A program made the translations under genes and the position numbers. The notes below the pieces were generated by a model, which worked only from the letters and a program-made list of their open reading frames with translations, was not told the DNA's origin and did not search any database. DNA of 19,321 nt from JABSOG01 sp041583135 (GTDB lineage Bacteria; Pseudomonadota; Gammaproteobacteria; Enterobacterales; Alteromonadaceae), in contig JBFHGJ010000111.1 of NCBI GenBank assembly GCA_041583135.1, positions 1-19,321 on the forward strand, given 5' to 3'. Shown here one piece after another: positions 1 through 8,008 of the stretch; the first letter of the stretch is position 1; each line of letters starts with the position of its first letter.

Positions 1-125
1 AGGCTTCTGAGCGCTGGACGCACCCAATTCAGAACTGGAATTTAACGCTATCGCAGATGGCCATTCATTTTCCCGGGCGCTTGGATGATCACATCGCGCT
101 ATGAGCGCGATGACGTTGACACAGA

Positions 126-548
126 ATGATGAACAGCCTCTACCCCGCCCAAGCCATCTTTAAACTTTACCGTTTACGCTGGCAAATAGAACCTCTGTTC
201 AAAGAGTGGAAATCTTATTGTAGCTTAGGCAAATTTAACACCCGCAAGGGCACCATGGTTGAAGGATTGATATGGGCAAGCCTATTAGCGTTGATGTTAA
301 AACGCCGGATTGGCTCGAGCGTCTCGGAGTTGACTCAAAAAGAGTTGTCCAACTTCGTTGTTGCCAAAAGTACACAAGGTTGGTTTTACGATTTAATGGT
401 GTCAGTATTGGGCGAAAGTAAAACCAAGCTGAGAAAGGTCTGGAACTGGACTATCAAATACCTGTCCGGGTATGCCAAACGGGCAAACCCGGACCGGGAT
501 TGTAAAACAGGTAGGTTCCAGTATGGAATTCAATCAATTTATCCTTAA
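126..548 (+). pseudogene. IS4-family transposase, C-terminal remnant (5'-truncated)
   Basis: The 140-residue frame carries the IS4-family YREK signature: YRLRWQIEPLFKEWK has the Y-x2-R-x3-E-x6-K spacing, where E is the last residue of the DDE catalytic triad. It is followed by an EGLIWASLLALMLKRR helix and a C-terminal basic stretch (YAKRANPDRDCKTGRFQYG) typical of the end of one IS4 subgroup. Full transposases of this kind run to several hundred residues, so the DD part is missing. The ATG at 126 is probably not a real start; similarity seems to begin near the LYPAQ residues. The same phase upstream is open from base 3 to a TGA at 102-104 and has two more stops (111, 117) before the fragment, so the gene is broken there. 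The 548 stop lies only 27 bp from the end of the giant protease gene, in convergent orientation. No flanking inverted repeats or target duplication could be identified. Non-functional remnant. Confidence 0.8.
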
Positions 549-575
549 TGTCCAACGTATGATACACGGCTAGTG

Positions 576-3500
576 TCAGTTTTCACAAGGAGACAAAGTT
601 ACAACCTGCTCGCCAAAAAGATTGACCAATTCGCTTAATTGTTGGCATGGAATATCCGGATTATCCGTCAATCGAATGTCCTGCGGAGCTTTCAGATGAT
701 ACAACGGGGAAACATCCGCTAAGCGATTATTCTCCAACCTAAGGGTGTCCAGTTCAACCAAATGTGCGAGCGCTGAAATATCAGTAATTGAATTTTCCTT
801 CAAATACAGGGTATGCAGTTTAGTTAATTGCGCTAACCAGCGCATCTGGTCACCTTCAAATGCATTGCGACTTGCCGTAAGCAACTGAAGGTCCTTTAAC
901 CGGCGAACTGGCGTCATGCTCTTAATTTCATTTCGTGTTAACCGCAGATGAGTAAGATTTCTTAATCTCTCCAGTGGTTTAACACTACTTATCTGATTAA
1001 CCCTTAGGTCTAAGTCCGCTAATGCCGTCAGAACGTCCAATCCTTTAATGCTAGTAATAGACTTATCTTTACAGGACAAAGAATCCATTTGCGAGACCTT
1101 CAAAACCCCTGCATCAAGTGCCTGTTCTTTCACACATTTGTCAAGACTGACATCGGCAAACGACAATTCTTCAACCTCAATACAATGCGCTGGCCGCATA
1201 ACCTCCGTTGAAGGATGGTTAATTTCCAATTGTTCAATAGCCAAACAACTCAACAATGCAGTTTGCCTTAAGTTTAGACGTTCCAATACGGTACGACTAT
1301 TATTCAAGGCACGAATGTCCGTAATTGGGTTTGCCTCCAATTCCAGCAACCGCAGTGAAGTAACCTCAGCCAGTACACTGAGATCAGCGATCGCATTATC
1401 ATACAAGTAGACCGATGTTAACTGACCTAGATTGGCTATAAATGAAGTATCATCAATACCATTACCTCTCAAATATAAAGTAGAAAGTTCGCTCAATTTA
1501 CCAATGACAGCCAAATCATCTTTCGACAATTTATTCTCGCTTAGGCTCAGTGTATTAAGAACGGTTAAAGCAGCAAGCGACTCAATATTTGTTATGTGAT
1601 TTCTTGCCAATTTGAGTTCAACCAAACTCGTCAACGCCCCTATCGGCGTAACATCCTCAATCTTATTGACTCGAAGGTCCAATTTCTGCAATTGAGTCAA
1701 AAACTCAATACCTTGCAGCTCTATAATACCAAAGTCTTTGCAGTTCAGCTTTGTGACCTGCCCTAAGCTGGTCCACCCATTTTCCCCCACATTTTCAGCA
1801 ACGCATTGTCGTAACTGTTTATCAGTAAAAACGTTTAGATCGACTCTATCAACACAACTGGGATCATGACTAACAACTCCGGTGCCAAATCTCTGGATCA
1901 ATCGCTCAAGCGCAGTGCACAGAATGCCGCTGTTATCTTTAAGCCCAATGGTCTTCAAGTTGGCCAACCCAAACAAAGGCTCTATGTCAGTAATCTCATT
2001 ATTACCCAACTTGATTAATGTAAGTTTCGATAATGTACCGACGGTTTCAATATCACTTATACTATTGCCTTCAAGATACAAATGAGTCAAACGATTCAAA
2101 TTAACCAAATCACGGATGTCCCCTTCAAATGCGTTGTTGCTGAGCGTCAAAAACGTCAATTTGACTAAACCTGACAAGGGCGACAATCCGGTTATGGCAT
2201 TGCCGCTCAGCCTCAAATGTGTCAACTGTTGTAACCCGGCCAAGGCCGAAATGTCATTAATGTTGTTCTTGCGAAGATCAAGGTCGCGCAACTGAGTCGC
2301 ATTAGCGATTTGGGCTATATTGACAATTTGGTTTGAGCGCGCCTTTAAGTACTGTAGATCGGGCAATTGTCCAAGACTGTCGACATTAACCACGCGATTT
2401 TGCTCAAGATTAATGTCCTCTAGCTCTTTTAGTTCGCTCAGTGGAGCAATGTCATTGATTTGGTTGACGGATAAGTCGGTCTTCTCCAACGCCACAAGGC
2501 CGGATAAAGGCGAAAGTTCAATCACCTGATTATGACTGACATCTAGATAACCTAGATTGACGAGTAAAGCCAAACCTTTCAAATCGGCAATGCGGTTATG
2601 ACTTAAGTCCAGCGATTCGAGGCCAACCAACTGCTCCAGTGGCGATACATCTTCAATTTGATTTTGCTCCGCCTTTAACAGGCGTAAATCCGTCAACGAT
2701 GCCAAAGGGGATAAATCAGCGATTTGGTTGTTACTGATCCTCAACTCACTTAACCCTGTCAGTTTCGACAATGGACTGATATCAATGATTTGGTTTTTTC
2801 GAATGTCTAAGTCCGTCAAGTGCGTTAATTGACCGATAGCGCTGATGTCAGAGAGATTGTTTTTGATAAGGCTCAGAGTTTTCAAAAACTCAAACGCATC
2901 GATCCCATCCAGCGTAACCAGACCTTCATTATAGCAGTTGAGTTCTTCGACTTGATCAATGGTTTCCCATCCTTTAACCTCAGCCGTTCGGCTAACACAA
3001 TTACGTAAACCTTGGTCGTCAAATACCAGCTCGGATAATTGCGCATAGGTTGTACGATCACCGTCCAATGGGTAGGCATCGTTTTCATCCGGCACACCAT
3101 CATTGTCATCATCGGGATCGCACGCGTCACCTAGGCTATCTCCATCAGTATTCCTCTGATTCGGATTGGACAAGTTAATACAGTTGTCCTCATCGTCAAC
3201 AATACCATCGCCATCACTATCAATCCATTCAGTGATATTTGTGGTCACATAAACACCGCTTCCATACGGACTGTTTGTTGTATCGTTAGAATGTATCAAC
3301 ACTTGCACTTCGTTGTTGCCCATTGGAGCCTTATCAACGTCGACTTCAATGGTGATCTGTTGCTCTTCACCTCGTTCGATACGAATTGGAATGGTATTTG
3401 GCAGCAACCTCAACCAACTTGACGCTTCCTGCAAATCAAACCCGGTTATAGTCAAAGCCGCATCCCCGGTATTGCTTATAGTGAAAGTCTCGGTCAAGAC

Positions 3501-6500
3501 AATCGAACTGTCCAACAATTCACTTACAACAATGAAAGGCTGGGGACCTTCACCAAGCAAAGTGCCTTCAACACGAACCTGCCATTGCCCCGACGATATA
3601 TTTTCGGTGATCAGAACCTGTTCTACATTATCACGGTCATTTCGACCAGTAGTCGCAGGGGCATCTGGATCTGACGGGTCCAACACCCAGCTATAATGTT
3701 CGTTACCTTGCGGATCAATTAGAACCAAGTCGAGGTTGTTTACCAACGCCCTAGAATCAGTGTCACTTTGCGTGCTCGCACTCGCCTCGGGGTCCGTCCA
3801 GGTCAAGGTAAATTTAATCGGTGTTTGTGAATCGGTTAAGGTAAAGTTGAATGTAGATACTCCGCCAGTTTGTGCTATGAGTCCCCCTCTTAAAACTTTG
3901 TCTGTGATTAATTCTGCCGACTTTTGAGCATCAATTAGTCCCCAACCTGTCTCATAGTCGGGACCGGTATCTGACAGGTCTTTCGCACCATGAATCATCA
4001 ACCCTTTCAATTCAGCAGCCGTTGGTTTGCGACCATACGTGTTTTCAAAATGCTCGAAAAGCAGCACACCCGCACCAGCAGCACTCGGTGAAGCCATTGA
4101 AGTGCCGTTTTTGCTTCCATATGTATTATCGGGCAGTGTCGAATAAACTGACCGACCATTGGCACATAAGTCAGGTTTAATACGACCATCTCTGGTCGGG
4201 CCCCAGCTGCTAAAATCAGTGTTGCTGTCGTTATCCTCTGTTGCACAAATAGTGATGACATTCTTGGCCGCCGCTTTGGGTCCTATGGTGGAAAATGGCC
4301 CATCACATTGCTTTTTGTCATCTTCAATATCTGTAGCGTCACAATCAGGCCCATCACCCCTGTCATTTCCAGCCGCTTTGAACACAGCCAATTGTGTTTC
4401 TCTGACCAACGCATCCCATTGTTCTGACTGCAAGGTGTATTGACCAAACGAACTAGTACTGGTTTTTTTCCATTCTTTTTTGGCTTTTGACCAATACCAA
4501 CCATTGATTCGGCCGTACGAATGATTCGACAGCACAATATTTTGAGTTTTTACTGCTTCGTGCATTTCTGTGATATCGTCTTCCTTGCTGTAACTTAATA
4601 TCTGTGTTGATGGTGCCATGCCCTTAGCTCTTACATCACCTGAGCCACTACCGGCTAAAGTGCCGATAACATGGGTTGCGTGATCGGAAATCTCCATATC
4701 CCTTTCCATCAAACTGACACGGTTACCAAAGTCATCATGGATAAACGGCTGGTCTCCATCCCACACACCAACCTTAATGCCATCACCAGATAAATGCAGA
4801 GGTGCAGCCTGCAGGTCATCCACATGTATTCGCTGCGCAGCAACGGTATTATGAGTAGTCTCGACCCAGTCGCCATGCTCTATCCACTGGATCTGCTGAA
4901 GTGCCGCCAATGTCCATAACGCCTCTGCATTGATGGTCAACGAAGTCACATTGTTTGGCTGCCACTTAATATCGCTAAACGAAGAGTTAATGGACTGTAG
5001 CAGACGTAATGCGTTGTCTTTGCTCACATCATCAAAGAACTTGACGTGAACTTTTAATCTTTGCTCAACCTCGGCCTTGTCTACCAAGGCTTGTTCAACC
5101 TTATCGGTTGTGCTCACCGCACCGACCCAGAAAATATCGTCGACTAGACCGGAGGACAGTGCCTGCTGGTGTACATGAACCCAATAAGTATTGTTTGGAA
5201 CATAATCTAAAATTGTGAAGCCGTTTGCTTTCAACGTCTGTCTCACCTCGGCCGTAACCGGATTATTGAATTGCATCAATACGTAACCACCCGATGATTG
5301 CGCGAGACGTTGGGCCTTGGCTTGAGCGTCGAGGCTGCTCGCAACATAGCGACCTTGACCAAAGCGAATATCACGTTTGATATTTCTCGCCTTTATTCCT
5401 CTAACTCGATTTTGTATCGATGCACTTTGCTGACGTTGGTAGCTAAACATCAAACTTTCGGGGCTTACTTGAATGCTGGGGGTTGAAGTTTCAGTTTTAC
5501 TAAAGCCTATTAAATCGGTATTTGCCAGCCCATTGCTGCTCCTGCCGTCTGTTGCAAAAAAGCGGATGAAATACTGGCCGTTAGCCAACTCACTTATGTC
5601 GATTTCCCATGCAGTATCGGCTTGCCTGTCAGAGGGGTTGAACCCCCAGGTTTTAGGATCGCTGTTGTAGGTTGCTGTCTGAGGTGCATTCACGCGGATG
5701 CTGTCTTTGGTGTCTATCACCTGTTCGCTTGCATCATAAATGGCAAAGGAAACCCGACTCAACGACAAGGCAGCCTGTGCAGACGTACTCACTTTGACAA
5801 TGTTTTCACTTATATCAAGCAACGAGGTCACTCTTATTGTCTCGCTGGGAACGTACACATCCACTTGAGGTCCAGTGTAACAATTATTACCAGTGATGAC
5901 TTCACCAGAAACAGTATCGACACAAGCCCCAAGATAGAACAAACCATGGTCAACAAAGGTGTGATCAATACGACTTCGAGCCGTGTCGTTAATCGCCAGA
6001 CTGGCGATATCATCAGTTCCCAGTAATGTATCGTTCCGATCAATCGTTTCGTCGCTTGACCGATAGAAACGAACAGTGCTGGCACTCGCCACTTTGTCAC
6101 CGTCGTTTTTGACTTCTGCCTTTATCTCGATTTTTTCTCCCATCGGGATGCTGGTGTTGTCAACAGTGACGGACTCGAACATTAAATCTGGAAACTTTGT
6201 AGCACGAACGGTGAATTCTCCGGCCCCTTGCCAATCCGCCTGATTTTTCCTACCATTTGATGAGTTCAGCTCAAAGGCTGACGATGCGACAAACTCATAC
6301 TCATATTTGCCAGGCACATCGAATGTGATAGCTGAAGACTGGAACTTTTCAATATCGCCATTATTCCCCTGGTGACTGAAACCCGCCGTAATCCAAGAAG
6401 AGCTACCTTTAATACGATAACGAACCTGAACATCTACGATATAGGTCTTTGGCTCCGACCTTTCATAATTATGTTGCCAATCAACAGTGAAGTAGATTGA

Positions 6501-7007
6501 CTCTTCTTCATTGATTTGTGTATTGGAAGGGCTCCCCTGTTTAAATACCGGCTTTGGCACTTTTACAACGTAACTCGCTATATCTTCTGCACATTCAGTC
6601 TTATCTGTACACGCCATTGTGCAACTAGCATTCAGTGTCGTCCTGACACGAAGTTTGGCCTTTCGCTCACCGGCCTGCGAAATGGTTCCTTGATAGTAGT
6701 ATTCACCATCACTGCTATCATGCTCCATCTTTTTACAGTTGGTAGAATATGTGCCATCCCCTTGACCAAGAAATAGCTGAAAGATAAATCTATCATCAGC
6801 ATTTTGACTTATTGGGTATTTAAACCGAAATTCATCTCCTGCTTCACCCTCATGTCCAGACGCAGGTACAATTTCAAAAGGTCCATCCGCACTGTACGCA
6901 AATGACCATATGCCCACCATTAAGTAGGCAAAACAGGCTAGAATAACTTTCACTACATAAAACCTCTGCTGTTGATTATTTTTGTTATCGTGGCATTTCG
7001 AAAACAC
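576..7007 (-). CDS. Giant secreted subtilisin-like (S8) protease with CARDB, TSP3 and three leucine-rich-repeat modules
   Basis: 2143 residues. The start is GTG at 7007 (AAGG five bases upstream); no in-frame ATG precedes the signal peptide core. Order: signal peptide about 1-40 (hydrophobic 18-38, AYSA/DG cleavage); two unassigned beta-rich segments about 41-150 and 151-270; CARDB-type domain about 272-388; further beta segment about 390-505; propeptide-like region about 540-715 (GGYVLMQF, LDYVPNNTYWVHV as in KP-43-type S8 proteases); S8 domain about 735-1035 with D750 (VGVWDGD), H776 (HATHVIGT), oxyanion N881 (AAGN), S970 (GTSMASP); jelly-roll domain about 1040-1165 (TWTDPE, NNLDLVLIDPQG, NVEQV); Ig/ASH-like domain about 1168-1258; thrombospondin type 3 Asp-rich linker 1261-1318; three LRR modules 1323-2143. 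All triad residues are present, so an active extracellular endopeptidase is expected. No PEP-CTERM, GlyGly-CTERM, LPXTG or T9SS tail is seen; the protein ends two residues after the last cap Cys, so it appears complete despite the neighbouring IS remnant. Substrate unknown; LRRs suggest binding of a protein partner (inference). Monocistronic. Confidence 0.93.
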   Translation of the reverse strand: MFSKCHDNKNNQQQRFYVVKVILACFAYLMVGIWSFAYSADGPFEIVPASGHEGEAGDEFRFKYPISQNADDRFIFQLFLGQGDGTYSTNCKKMEHDSSDGEYYYQGTISQAGERKAKLRVRTTLNASCTMACTDKTECAEDIASYVVKVPKPVFKQGSPSNTQINEEESIYFTVDWQHNYERSEPKTYIVDVQVRYRIKGSSSWITAGFSHQGNNGDIEKFQSSAITFDVPGKYEYEFVASSAFELNSSNGRKNQADWQGAGEFTVRATKFPDLMFESVTVDNTSIPMGEKIEIKAEVKNDGDKVASASTVRFYRSSDETIDRNDTLLGTDDIASLAINDTARSRIDHTFVDHGLFYLGACVDTVSGEVITGNNCYTGPQVDVYVPSETIRVTSLLDISENIVKVSTSAQAALSLSRVSFAIYDASEQVIDTKDSIRVNAPQTATYNSDPKTWGFNPSDRQADTAWEIDISELANGQYFIRFFATDGRSSNGLANTDLIGFSKTETSTPSIQVSPESLMFSYQRQQSASIQNRVRGIKARNIKRDIRFGQGRYVASSLDAQAKAQRLAQSSGGYVLMQFNNPVTAEVRQTLKANGFTILDYVPNNTYWVHVHQQALSSGLVDDIFWVGAVSTTDKVEQALVDKAEVEQRLKVHVKFFDDVSKDNALRLLQSINSSFSDIKWQPNNVTSLTINAEALWTLAALQQIQWIEHGDWVETTHNTVAAQRIHVDDLQAAPLHLSGDGIKVGVWDGDQPFIHDDFGNRVSLMERDMEISDHATHVIGTLAGSGSGDVRAKGMAPSTQILSYSKEDDITEMHEAVKTQNIVLSNHSYGRINGWYWSKAKKEWKKTSTSSFGQYTLQSEQWDALVRETQLAVFKAAGNDRGDGPDCDATDIEDDKKQCDGPFSTIGPKAAAKNVITICATEDNDSNTDFSSWGPTRDGRIKPDLCANGRSVYSTLPDNTYGSKNGTSMASPSAAGAGVLLFEHFENTYGRKPTAAELKGLMIHGAKDLSDTGPDYETGWGLIDAQKSAELITDKVLRGGLIAQTGGVSTFNFTLTDSQTPIKFTLTWTDPEASASTQSDTDSRALVNNLDLVLIDPQGNEHYSWVLDPSDPDAPATTGRNDRDNVEQVLITENISSGQWQVRVEGTLLGEGPQPFIVVSELLDSSIVLTETFTISNTGDAALTITGFDLQEASSWLRLLPNTIPIRIERGEEQQITIEVDVDKAPMGNNEVQVLIHSNDTTNSPYGSGVYVTTNITEWIDSDGDGIVDDEDNCINLSNPNQRNTDGDSLGDACDPDDDNDGVPDENDAYPLDGDRTTYAQLSELVFDDQGLRNCVSRTAEVKGWETIDQVEELNCYNEGLVTLDGIDAFEFLKTLSLIKNNLSDISAIGQLTHLTDLDIRKNQIIDISPLSKLTGLSELRISNNQIADLSPLASLTDLRLLKAEQNQIEDVSPLEQLVGLESLDLSHNRIADLKGLALLVNLGYLDVSHNQVIELSPLSGLVALEKTDLSVNQINDIAPLSELKELEDINLEQNRVVNVDSLGQLPDLQYLKARSNQIVNIAQIANATQLRDLDLRKNNINDISALAGLQQLTHLRLSGNAITGLSPLSGLVKLTFLTLSNNAFEGDIRDLVNLNRLTHLYLEGNSISDIETVGTLSKLTLIKLGNNEITDIEPLFGLANLKTIGLKDNSGILCTALERLIQRFGTGVVSHDPSCVDRVDLNVFTDKQLRQCVAENVGENGWTSLGQVTKLNCKDFGIIELQGIEFLTQLQKLDLRVNKIEDVTPIGALTSLVELKLARNHITNIESLAALTVLNTLSLSENKLSKDDLAVIGKLSELSTLYLRGNGIDDTSFIANLGQLTSVYLYDNAIADLSVLAEVTSLRLLELEANPITDIRALNNSRTVLERLNLRQTALLSCLAIEQLEINHPSTEVMRPAHCIEVEELSFADVSLDKCVKEQALDAGVLKVSQMDSLSCKDKSITSIKGLDVLTALADLDLRVNQISSVKPLERLRNLTHLRLTRNEIKSMTPVRRLKDLQLLTASRNAFEGDQMRWLAQLTKLHTLYLKENSITDISALAHLVELDTLRLENNRLADVSPLYHLKAPQDIRLTDNPDIPCQQLSELVNLFGEQVVTLSPCEN
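579..1172 (-). repeat. LRR module 3 of the giant protease (about 5 LRRs plus Cys caps)
   Basis: Residues about 1946-2143. The N-cap has C1958 and C1979, followed by about five LRR units including an irregular 24-residue NAFEGD unit. The C-cap has C2121 and C2141, immediately before the stop. The NAFEGD unit is followed by two regular LRRs and the cap, exactly as in module 1. Confidence 0.88.
1176..1844 (-). repeat. LRR module 2 of the giant protease (about 6 LRRs plus Cys caps)
   Basis: Residues about 1722-1944. The N-cap has C1735 and C1756 (GWTSLGQVTKLNC), followed by about six LRR units including an irregular 24-residue unit (NKLSKDDLAVIGK). The C-cap has C1921 and C1942. The layout is the same as in modules 1 and 3. 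Confidence 0.88.
1848..3041 (-). repeat. LRR module 1 of the giant protease (about 14 LRRs plus Cys caps)
   Basis: Residues about 1323-1720. The N-cap has C1337 and C1358 around a GWETIDQVEELNC segment. It is followed by about 14 internalin/SDS22-like units of 22 residues (LxxLxxLxLxxNxIxDIsPLsx). One irregular 23-residue unit (NAFEGD) comes third from the end, and the C-cap has C1697 and C1718. This is the longest of the three modules; the extra units are near-identical in length, consistent with internal tandem amplification. Confidence 0.9.
3054..3227 (-). repeat. Thrombospondin type 3 Ca2+-binding repeats in the giant protease
   Basis: Residues 1261-1318 contain DSDGDGIVDDEDNC and NTDGDSLGDACDPDDDNDG, the DxDxDG pattern of TSP3 repeats that bind Ca2+ and form a rigid spacer. 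It separates the protease and beta-sandwich half from the LRR half, and has two Cys (C1276, C1296) in the usual TSP3 places. Confidence 0.9.
3903..4805 (-). other. S8 subtilisin catalytic domain within the giant protease
   Basis: Residues about 735-1035. All S8 signatures are seen in the right order: Asp motif (VGVWDGDQP, D750), His motif (HATHVIGT, H776; Ala replaces the usual Gly of HGTH), oxyanion-hole Asn (FKAAGN, N881), a DFSSWGPTRDGRIKPDL segment typical of extracellular S8 enzymes, and the Ser motif GTSMASPSAAG (S970). A 40-residue Asp/Lys/Cys-containing insert (C889, C901) follows the Asn and may form a disulfide or Ca2+ loop. Confidence 0.95.
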
Positions 7008-7487
7008 CTAGACCTTTTATAGTTTCAAAACTCACGTACCGCTACAAGATAACAATGTATCATGAAATAGAATTGACAACGAAGCAATTATTGAATAAAA
7101 AATATTCGCAATGATGTAATTATGGTTAACATCTCGTATAGAAATTTCAATATTGGTCTTACAAACACTCATTCACTATACTGGCTCAAATCACCAAAGT
7201 AATCGACCTACTCGGTATGCTAAAGTTTATCCATGCCAAAAATAAAGCTCGTCATAAATCGAAGCTGATACATGCAGTGATAAAAATGATCGACATAAAA
7301 GTTACGGCACCTAAGAAAACTGCTGGATTCTGGAACGTTCTATGAGAATCTTTCCTTAATCAATTGTTTCAGATTTGTTTAGTTTAAATAGCGCCAATTT
7401 CCATTCTCGACAGCCCGAAACCAAGTGATATTTGTTACCCTTTTGCACCAAGATTGGCGGCTTAATTTCAAGCATCATGCGTCACAT

Positions 7488-7700
7488 TTAGGCACTAAAC
7501 TTTTCAGGATCACGCACCAGTGGCATCACTCCGGCAAGGCAATCATATGCCTCTTGTACACTTGGCAGTGCACCGGTAATTCGGTCCAATTTAATCAATT
7601 TTCTGGTAGTTTTCATACAGTCCAAAATAAAGTGGGGGGTCATTATGGTCCATATTATCGTCCTGCCGTTCATCCATGAGCTCCACCTCATGGGATACAC
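7488..7700 (-). CDS. Small hypothetical ORF (70 aa), doubtful
   Basis: The ATG at 7700 gives 70 residues, of which the last 50 or so (CMKTTRKLIKLDRITG, LPSVQEAYDCLAGVMPLV) look protein-like, with plausible amphipathic helices. The first 20 residues are Trp/Met/Arg-rich and coincide with the dispersed repeat copy at 7669-7738, so that start may be fortuitous. No clear ribosome binding site and no recognised family. It could be a remnant of a gene cut by the repeat. Confidence 0.2.
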   Translation of the reverse strand: MYPMRWSSWMNGRTIIWTIMTPHFILDCMKTTRKLIKLDRITGALPSVQEAYDCLAGVMPLVRDPEKFSA

Positions 7701-7738
7701 AAAGCTCCAAGCATTAGCTTCGTGTACATCATTCGCCC
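7669..7738. repeat. Intergenic repeat, copy A (shorter)
   Basis: It begins TTCATCCATGA, continues CTCCACCTCATGGG, then AGCTCCAAGCATT, and ends ATTCGCCC. The same blocks in the same order and orientation occur at 7921-8008, with about 19 bp missing here between the first two blocks. Within this copy CATGAG and CTCATG flank CTCCAC, giving a small stem-loop. Confidence 0.65.
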
Positions 7739-7746
7739 ATCAATTT

Positions 7747-7762
7747 AGACCACAAGTGGTCT
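7747..7762. promoter_or_regulatory. Perfect 7-bp dyad (AGACCAC-AA-GTGGTCT)
   Basis: The arms AGACCAC (7747-7753) and GTGGTCT (7756-7762) are exact reverse complements with a 2-bp centre. Outside a T/T mismatch the flanks TT...AA extend the symmetry. It could be a protein-binding operator or a cruciform/hairpin. It lies immediately after repeat copy A and has no T-run, so a terminator is unlikely. Confidence 0.35.
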
Positions 7763-7920
7763 TAATCGTTGAATTTGGAGTGTCTATCGAATTTATCTTA
7801 GGAAGGTTAAGCATCTGATAATAAAGAATAATACCGTTTAGCGTCAGTGTATAACGAAGTGCAGTATAACCTATATTGGAAAAATCTGATTTGGCTAATT
7901 CCAATAGTTTGGTGGTTTAA

Positions 7921-8008
7921 ATTCATCCATGAAGATGGGTTCCTGTCGGGCCTCCACCTCACGGGTAAAAATCACTCCAAGCATTCACAATTTTGACACA
8001 GTTCGCCC
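7921..8008. repeat. Intergenic repeat, copy B (longer)
   Basis: It begins TTCATCCATGA, has a 19-20 bp segment absent from copy A (AGATGGGTTCCTGTCGGGC), then CTCCACCTCACGGG, CACTCCAAGCATT and finally GTTCGCCC. Direct repeat of 7669-7738, about 250 bp apart. The nature of the element is unknown; such intergenic repeats are usually dispersed through the genome, which cannot be tested here. Confidence 0.65.

Noticed and set aside
3..104. Open frame upstream of and in phase with the transposase remnant, ending in TGA
   Set aside because: I could not match it to a known part of an IS4 transposase; three in-phase stops separate it from the recognised fragment.
549..578. Imperfect stem-loop over the protease stop codon (TGACAC / GTGTATCA)
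   Set aside because: It contains a bulge, lacks a T-run and may simply be IS end sequence; not supported as a terminator.
1048..6776. Several plus-strand and other-frame ORFs of 60-130 residues inside the giant protease gene
   Set aside because: They are antisense or frame shadows of a long, domain-rich reading frame and have no family resemblance.
7217..7345. Small plus-strand ORF of 42 residues (open without ATG from 7142), basic, ending GFWNVL
   Set aside because: No ribosome binding site, no recognised family, AT-rich background; more likely chance.
7425..7679. 84-residue plus-strand ORF
   Set aside because: His/Trp-rich low-plausibility composition and antisense to the slightly better minus-strand ORF; no Shine-Dalgarno.
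7669..8008. Idea that the two repeats are integron attC sites
   Set aside because: No convincing RYYYAAC/GTTRRRY core pairs bracket them, no gene cassettes lie between them and no integrase is present.
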